Shown: positions 42,734 to 46,508 of the stretch, in pieces
How positions within the stretch are numbered: the stretch's first letter is position 1
Layout of the letters: each line of letters begins with the position of its first letter
Source of the DNA: Immundisolibacterales bacterium
Lineage (GTDB): Bacteria > Pseudomonadota > Gammaproteobacteria > HK1
DNA length: 46,508 nucleotides
Direction of reading: 5' to 3'
Assembly: GCA_026712715.1 (NCBI GenBank)
Contig: JAPOPW010000057.1
Coordinates: 1 to 46,508 of the forward strand
Notes under the pieces: generated by a model
Told to the model about the DNA's origin: nothing
What the model saw: only the letters and a program-made list of their open reading frames with translations
The model's database searches: none
Made by a program: the position numbers and the translations under genes

Positions 42734-43708
42734 ATGTTCGAGTCGGGCCTCAAGAGGACGCTCCACACGTTGACGACGGCCGTCCTGGCTGCGTCGATGT
42801 TGATGGCCGGGACTACCCAATCGTCGGCCGAAGACATCAAGATATCGTTTGTCGTCAAGGATATGACAAACCCCTACTACTGGCGGATGGGTGAGGGCGC
42901 CAAGCAGGCGGCCGCGGATCTCGGAGTCGAGCTGAGCTGGGTTTCGGCCGAGTTCAACGGCGACATCGAGGGTCAGATTGCGGTCGTCGAAGGCGAGCTG
43001 GTCAAGCAGCCCGATGCCCTCGTCCTGGTCCCGATGAACGCCAAGGCGCTGATCCCCAAGATCCGGGAAGCGAACCGGTTGGGCATTCCGGTGGTGACCG
43101 CCGATACCCGTGCCGAGGAGGGTCTGGCCGACGTGGTCACCTTCGTCGGGCTGGACGAGAGGCTCTCCTACAAGGGAATGGCCGAGTTCGTCGTCGAACA
43201 TCTCGGCGGCAGCGGGAAGGTGGCAATCCTCGAAGGCTTCCGCGGCAGCTCGACGGCCGAGGAGCGGCTCGTCGGCATGCACGAGGTCCTCGATGCCGCG
43301 CCCGGAATCGAGGTGGTCGCATCGATCTCGGCCGACTGGGACCGCGAGAAGGGGCTCAAGGCGACGGAGGACATCCTCCAGGCCCATCCCGACGTCGACG
43401 CAATCCTGGCGTCGAACGATGAAATGGCGCTCGGCGCCGTGCAGGCGGTCAACAGCGCCGGCAAGAAGGGCGAGGTGATCGTCGTCGGCGACGACGCGAT
43501 CCCGGCCGCCCTCGAGGCGCTGAAGTCCGGCGACATGCTCGCGACCATCGACGGCAATACCGACAAGGTCGGATATCAGGCCGTCAAGACCGCCTACGAG
43601 TTCGTCACCAAGGGCATGCAGCCGGATGCCTGGGTAGTGGTGCCGTCGAACATCATGCTCAAGGACGACGTGACCGACGAGTACCTGAAGGCCCGCGGCA
43701 TCCAGTAG
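42734..43708 (+). CDS. Sugar ABC importer binding protein, RbsB-like
   Basis: 324 aa; AGAGGATC precedes the ATG. Signal peptide MFESGLKRTLHTLTTAVLAA with cleavage near SSA-EDIKIS. The mature protein is periplasmic-binding family 13407: KDMTNPYYWRMGEGAKQAA, VEGELVKQPDALVLVPMNA, GIPVVTADTR and AILASNDEMALGAVQAVN, the ribose/galactose/inositol-type two-lobe fold. It is first in the importer operon, with ATPase and permease genes following. Confidence 0.94.
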   Translation: MFESGLKRTLHTLTTAVLAASMLMAGTTQSSAEDIKISFVVKDMTNPYYWRMGEGAKQAAADLGVELSWVSAEFNGDIEGQIAVVEGELVKQPDALVLVPMNAKALIPKIREANRLGIPVVTADTRAEEGLADVVTFVGLDERLSYKGMAEFVVEHLGGSGKVAILEGFRGSSTAEERLVGMHEVLDAAPGIEVVASISADWDREKGLKATEDILQAHPDVDAILASNDEMALGAVQAVNSAGKKGEVIVVGDDAIPAALEALKSGDMLATIDGNTDKVGYQAVKTAYEFVTKGMQPDAWVVVPSNIMLKDDVTDEYLKARGIQ

Positions 43709-43907
43709 GCCGCAGCGCTTCGGGCGACGGCCGAAAGCACCCTTCCGTCCGGTCGCGCCGGGGTGGCGGGCCGCCTCCCCGCGCGCGGCCGCGGCAGGCT
43801 ACGGAGCACACCCTGATGGCCGTCCCCGCCCGGTCCGGGCCGGCGGCCTGTGACTCGGGCGTAGCGCCGGAGGCAAGGGCCGTCCCGCGAGAACGGGCGC
43901 AGTCGCG

Positions 43908-44687
43908 ATGACCGTGCCCGGGGACCCGCCGCTCGCCCGGATGTCCGGCATCAGCAAGCACTTCGGCGGGATCAGCGCACTCGAGAACGTGAGCGTCGAC
44001 CTCTACCCCGGCGAGGTGGTCGGCATCCTCGGTCACAACGGCGCCGGCAAGTCGACCCTCGTCAAGATCCTGGCCGGAGCGGTCACCCCGGACGCGGGGG
44101 AGATCCATATCGGAGGCGAGCGCGTCGTGATTCGGGACCCCAACGACGCGCGCGCCCACGGCATCGAGACGATCTATCAGGAACTCGCCCTTTGCGGGAA
44201 CCTCGACGCCCCGTCCAACCTCTTCATGGGCCGAGAGACGAACCGCTACGGCTTCCTCGACGACAAGTACATGCTGCGCGAGACCCGCCGCATTCTCGAC
44301 AGCCTCCGAATCCGGATCGGGAACCTCGGTGCGCCCGTGGAAAACCTCTCGGGCGGCCAGCGCCAGTCGATCGCCATCGGCCGTGCGGTGTACTTCGAGG
44401 CCCGCATCCTCATCATGGACGAGCCGACGGCGGCGCTCGGCATGGAGGAGACGGAGCTTGTCGTCCAGCTCATCGGCGAGCTCAAGTCGAAGGGCATCGG
44501 AATCTTCTTCATCAGCCACGACATCCACGACGTCTACCGGTTCACGGACCGGATCTGCGTGCTGAAGGGCGGGAGGCACGTCCATACCTGCGCCACGAGC
44601 GCTCACACCCAGGACGAAATCGTGGAGATGATCATCTCGGGCAGGCCGCCGGCCGATCGCACGCCGCGACCGACCGTCGATGGCTGA
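43908..44687 (+). CDS. Sugar ABC importer ATPase, single-domain RbsA-like
   Basis: 259 aa. Walker [10 protein letters not shown] (42-50), signature LSGGQRQ (147-153), Walker [14 protein letters not shown] and H-loop [11 protein letters not shown] are all intact. RbsA/MglA-type proteins normally carry two fused ATPase domains (about 500 aa); this one has a single domain, as in a known subgroup of sugar importers (FrcA-like), which works as a homodimer. It sits between binding protein and permease genes, with 199 bp separating it from the former. Confidence 0.93.
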   Translation: MTVPGDPPLARMSGISKHFGGISALENVSVDLYPGEVVGILGHNGAGKSTLVKILAGAVTPDAGEIHIGGERVVIRDPNDARAHGIETIYQELALCGNLDAPSNLFMGRETNRYGFLDDKYMLRETRRILDSLRIRIGNLGAPVENLSGGQRQSIAIGRAVYFEARILIMDEPTAALGMEETELVVQLIGELKSKGIGIFFISHDIHDVYRFTDRICVLKGGRHVHTCATSAHTQDEIVEMIISGRPPADRTPRPTVDG

Positions 44688-44714
44688 CGCGCGCGGCGCC
44701 GGGCGGCAAGGCTC

Positions 44715-45656
44715 GTGATCGAGCTGGTCAAGCGACTGAAGGACTACCCCCTGACCTGGATCGTGGGGGTGGTCATCGTGATGGCGTTCGTCATCTCGAT
44801 GATGTCGCCGTACTTCTTCACCGTCGGCAATCTCTCGAACCTGCTCAAGCAGGTGGCGATCATCGCGGTGCTCGCCGGCGGTCAGACCCTCGTCATCCTG
44901 TCGGGGGGCATCGATCTGTCCATCGGCTCGATTCTCGCGCTTTCGGCGGTCGTCATCGGCTTTCTGATCGAGCACGGTTACTCGCCGGTCACGGCCACCC
45001 TCGCGGGAGTGGCCGCAGGGACGCTCTGCGGCTACGTCAACGGAATCGTCATCACCAAGGGCCGGATCGCGCCGTTCATCGCAACCCTCGGCATGATGGG
45101 AATCGCCCGAGGCCTGTCCCTCGTGATCACCAAGGGGGTCTCGTACATGGTCCTGGTGCCGTTCTTCGATTTCATCGGCAACGGCACGGTGCTGGGACTG
45201 CCGGTCCCCATCGTCATCGTGCTCGTCGTGTATGCCGCGCTCTTCCTTCTCCTGCGTCGCACCGTCTTCGGACGGCACACCTACGCGATCGGCGGCAACG
45301 AGCACGTGAGCCGGCTCGAAGGGATCCGGGTCGACCGCCACAAGGTGCTCATCTACACCCTGAGCGGCTTCCTCGCCGCCATCGCGGCGCTCATCATGGT
45401 CGGCCGCCTCGCCTCCACCCCGCCCCATGTCGCCAAGGGCGCCGAGCTCGAAGCGATCGCGGCGGTCATCATCGGGGGAACGAGCTTCACCGGGGGGGTC
45501 GGCGGGGTGGAGCTGACCCTGATCGGCGCCCTGATCATGGCCATGATCACCAATGCGTTGAACATCCTCGGAATCTCTTCCTTCTGGCAACAGGTCTTCA
45601 TCGGCATCGTGATCATTGCCGCAGTCTGGCTGGACAACCTGAAACGGCAGCGATGA
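44715..45656 (+). CDS. Sugar ABC importer permease, RbsC-like
   Basis: 313 aa from a GTG at 44715 with a weak AAGG site. Roughly 8-10 hydrophobic segments; GGQTLVILSGGIDLSIGSIL, YVNGIVITKGRIAPFIATLG, GGNEHVSRLEGIRVDRHKV and GGTSFTGGVGGVELTLIGAL are the RbsC/BPD-transp-2 signatures. Forms the membrane channel for the ATPase and RbsB-like protein. Ends 43 bp before the stop of the convergent isomerase gene. Confidence 0.94.
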   Translation: MIELVKRLKDYPLTWIVGVVIVMAFVISMMSPYFFTVGNLSNLLKQVAIIAVLAGGQTLVILSGGIDLSIGSILALSAVVIGFLIEHGYSPVTATLAGVAAGTLCGYVNGIVITKGRIAPFIATLGMMGIARGLSLVITKGVSYMVLVPFFDFIGNGTVLGLPVPIVIVLVVYAALFLLLRRTVFGRHTYAIGGNEHVSRLEGIRVDRHKVLIYTLSGFLAAIAALIMVGRLASTPPHVAKGAELEAIAAVIIGGTSFTGGVGGVELTLIGALIMAMITNALNILGISSFWQQVFIGIVIIAAVWLDNLKRQR

Positions 45657-45698
45657 CCGCCCGCCTCCGCCGCGAGCGGGGATGGACCGGAGAGCCGG

Positions 45699-46298
45699 CT
45701 ACGTACCGCGCGCGATGGCGGCCTCGAAGAGGTGCATGCGGTCCTTGCCGAAGAACTGCCGGTCCCCGGCGAAGAAGGCCGGCGAGCCGAAGACGCCCCG
45801 GTCGACGGCCGCCTGGGTGAGGTCGATGAGCTTCTGCTTGACCTCCGGCTCCCGGGTTCGGGCAAAGACCGCCTTCGCGTCGAAGCCGGCCGCGGCGAGC
45901 ACGTCCCCGATGACCGCAGGGTCGTCCATCTTCTTCTCGTCCACCCACATCGCCCGATAGACCGTGTCGACGTAGTCCGCGAACCGGTCGGTGCCCAGGA
46001 GGGCCACCGCCCCGCGCATGACCCCGAGGGTCATCACCGGGAAATGGGGATTGCGGCGGTAGGGAATGCCGAGGTGCTCGACCCAGTCGCGAATGTCCCG
46101 GCTGAAGTACTCGAGCTTGGCCGGCACCGACCGGAATGCCTCGACGGGCGACACGTTCCCGATCAGCTTGAACACGCCCCCGAGCAGCACCGGCACGTAC
46201 TCGACCTCGACGCCGGTTCGGGATTCGATGCCCGGAATCTGGGTATGCGCGATGTAGGCGTTGGGGCTTCCGAAATCGAACAGGAACTCAGCCTTCAC
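45699..46298 (-). CDS. 2-hydroxychromene-2-carboxylate isomerase-like (DsbA family)
   Basis: 199 aa from a GTG at 46298 with GGAGGAGAG upstream. The thioredoxin-like DsbA/HCCA-isomerase fold is evident: FLFDFGSPNAYIAHTQIPGI with Ser11 in place of the redox Cys, as in glutathione-dependent NahD isomerases (Ser11). Then GIPYRRNPHFPVMTLGVMRG and RGVFGSPAFFAGDRQFFGKD. Probably a glutathione-dependent isomerase of aromatic-compound breakdown, or a GST-kappa-like protein. No aromatic ring genes are adjacent. Confidence 0.93.
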   Translation of the reverse strand: MKAEFLFDFGSPNAYIAHTQIPGIESRTGVEVEYVPVLLGGVFKLIGNVSPVEAFRSVPAKLEYFSRDIRDWVEHLGIPYRRNPHFPVMTLGVMRGAVALLGTDRFADYVDTVYRAMWVDEKKMDDPAVIGDVLAAAGFDAKAVFARTREPEVKQKLIDLTQAAVDRGVFGSPAFFAGDRQFFGKDRMHLFEAAIARGT

Positions 46299-46391
46299 TC
46301 TCTCTCCTCCAGGATGGGAATCGTCACGGGCGGGCGGAACCGCCGGGCGCGATTCTCTCACACCTAACCCGGAAATCCCGTGAAGAGGAGG

Positions 46392-46508
46392 CCGTCTGGC
46401 CCCGTAACCGGTTATAATTCAGTTGCTTGAGCTGGATCTAACCAGGAGCCAGACGGTGACAGAATGTAACCACGAAGCGTTCTCGTTTTCAAACTGCCGC
46501 AAGCGCCA
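46392..46508 (+). mobile_element. 5' end of an IS1380-type element with regulatory stem, cut by edge
   Basis: Region upstream of the transposase. It has a perfect 9-bp inverted pair CCGTCTGGC (46392-46400) and GCCAGACGG (46448-46456) flanking a consensus -10 box TATAAT (46413-46418). The right arm overlaps the end of the AGGAG site (46444-46448) and the first base of the GTG start. The exact IS end cannot be fixed without the other terminus. Confidence 0.55.
46456..46508 (+). CDS. IS1380-family transposase, N-terminal start, cut by window edge
   Basis: Only 17 complete codons, from a GTG at 46456 with AGGAG 7 nt upstream: VTECNHEAFSFSNCRKR. This resembles the M-T-(D/E)-C-x5-F-x-F start of many IS1380-family transposases, which continue with a K/R-rich turn and the GG-VTSDGG region. 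The catalytic core lies beyond the edge. It is a different family member from the one at the left edge. Confidence 0.6.
   Translation, partial: MTECNHEAFSFSNCRKR

Overview
The window is 46.5 kb of GC-rich, densely coding DNA that looks like a proteobacterial chromosome, most likely alphaproteobacterial. It has two complete TRAP transporters, two sugar-type ABC importers (one without an ATPase), MmgE/PrpD, Gfo/Idh/MocA, several SDR enzymes, and a DUF1127 protein next to a GcvA-like LysR regulator. No rRNA, tRNA or CRISPR array was seen. The lineage is inferred from gene content only.

Both edges are cut inside IS1380-family transposase genes that read outward (minus strand at the left, plus strand at the right). 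This suggests the sequence is bounded by insertion elements or is a contig broken at repeats. After the left IS comes a membrane-anchored truncated-globin-fold protein that appears to lack the proximal haem histidine (957-1460). A tight operon follows (2041-5423): MmgE/PrpD, a signal-less NMT1/THI5-type binding protein and an isopenicillin-N-synthase-like 2-oxoglutarate/Fe(II) oxygenase. Then come a VapC remnant, a cupin, an FAD amine/amino-acid oxidase with its LysR regulator, a long DUF1127 protein and a Uma2-type nuclease-fold protein.

From 10.3 to 23.7 kb is a catabolic region: a sugar-type ABC importer (binding protein plus two permeases, split by a 262-bp inverted-repeat element), a zinc alcohol dehydrogenase, a 6PGDH-like dehydrogenase, a hydantoin/Asp-Glu racemase-like protein, an M20 hydrolase with an altered catalytic motif, a DctPQM TRAP system and a CodA-like amidohydrolase with a changed substrate-pocket residue. 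Together they look like uptake and breakdown of a nitrogen-containing cyclic or carbamoylated compound. The substrate cannot be named.

From 23.9 to 26.6 kb is a YtrA-type operon (ABC ATPase, permease, GntR regulator, DUF2807 protein) with a perfect 22-bp operator. From 26.7 to 33.3 kb are an aldo/keto reductase, a second TRAP system ending in a class III aminotransferase, and a carboxymuconolactone-decarboxylase-like protein. From 33.5 to 42.3 kb are a small membrane coiled-coil protein, three SDRs, a protein-isoaspartate methyltransferase, NudC, a glycosyltransferase, a class IV aminotransferase and a Gfo/Idh/MocA oxidoreductase. From 42.5 to 45.7 kb is an RbsB/A/C-type sugar importer with a single-domain ATPase. 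A DsbA-family isomerase and the right-hand IS1380 start close the window.
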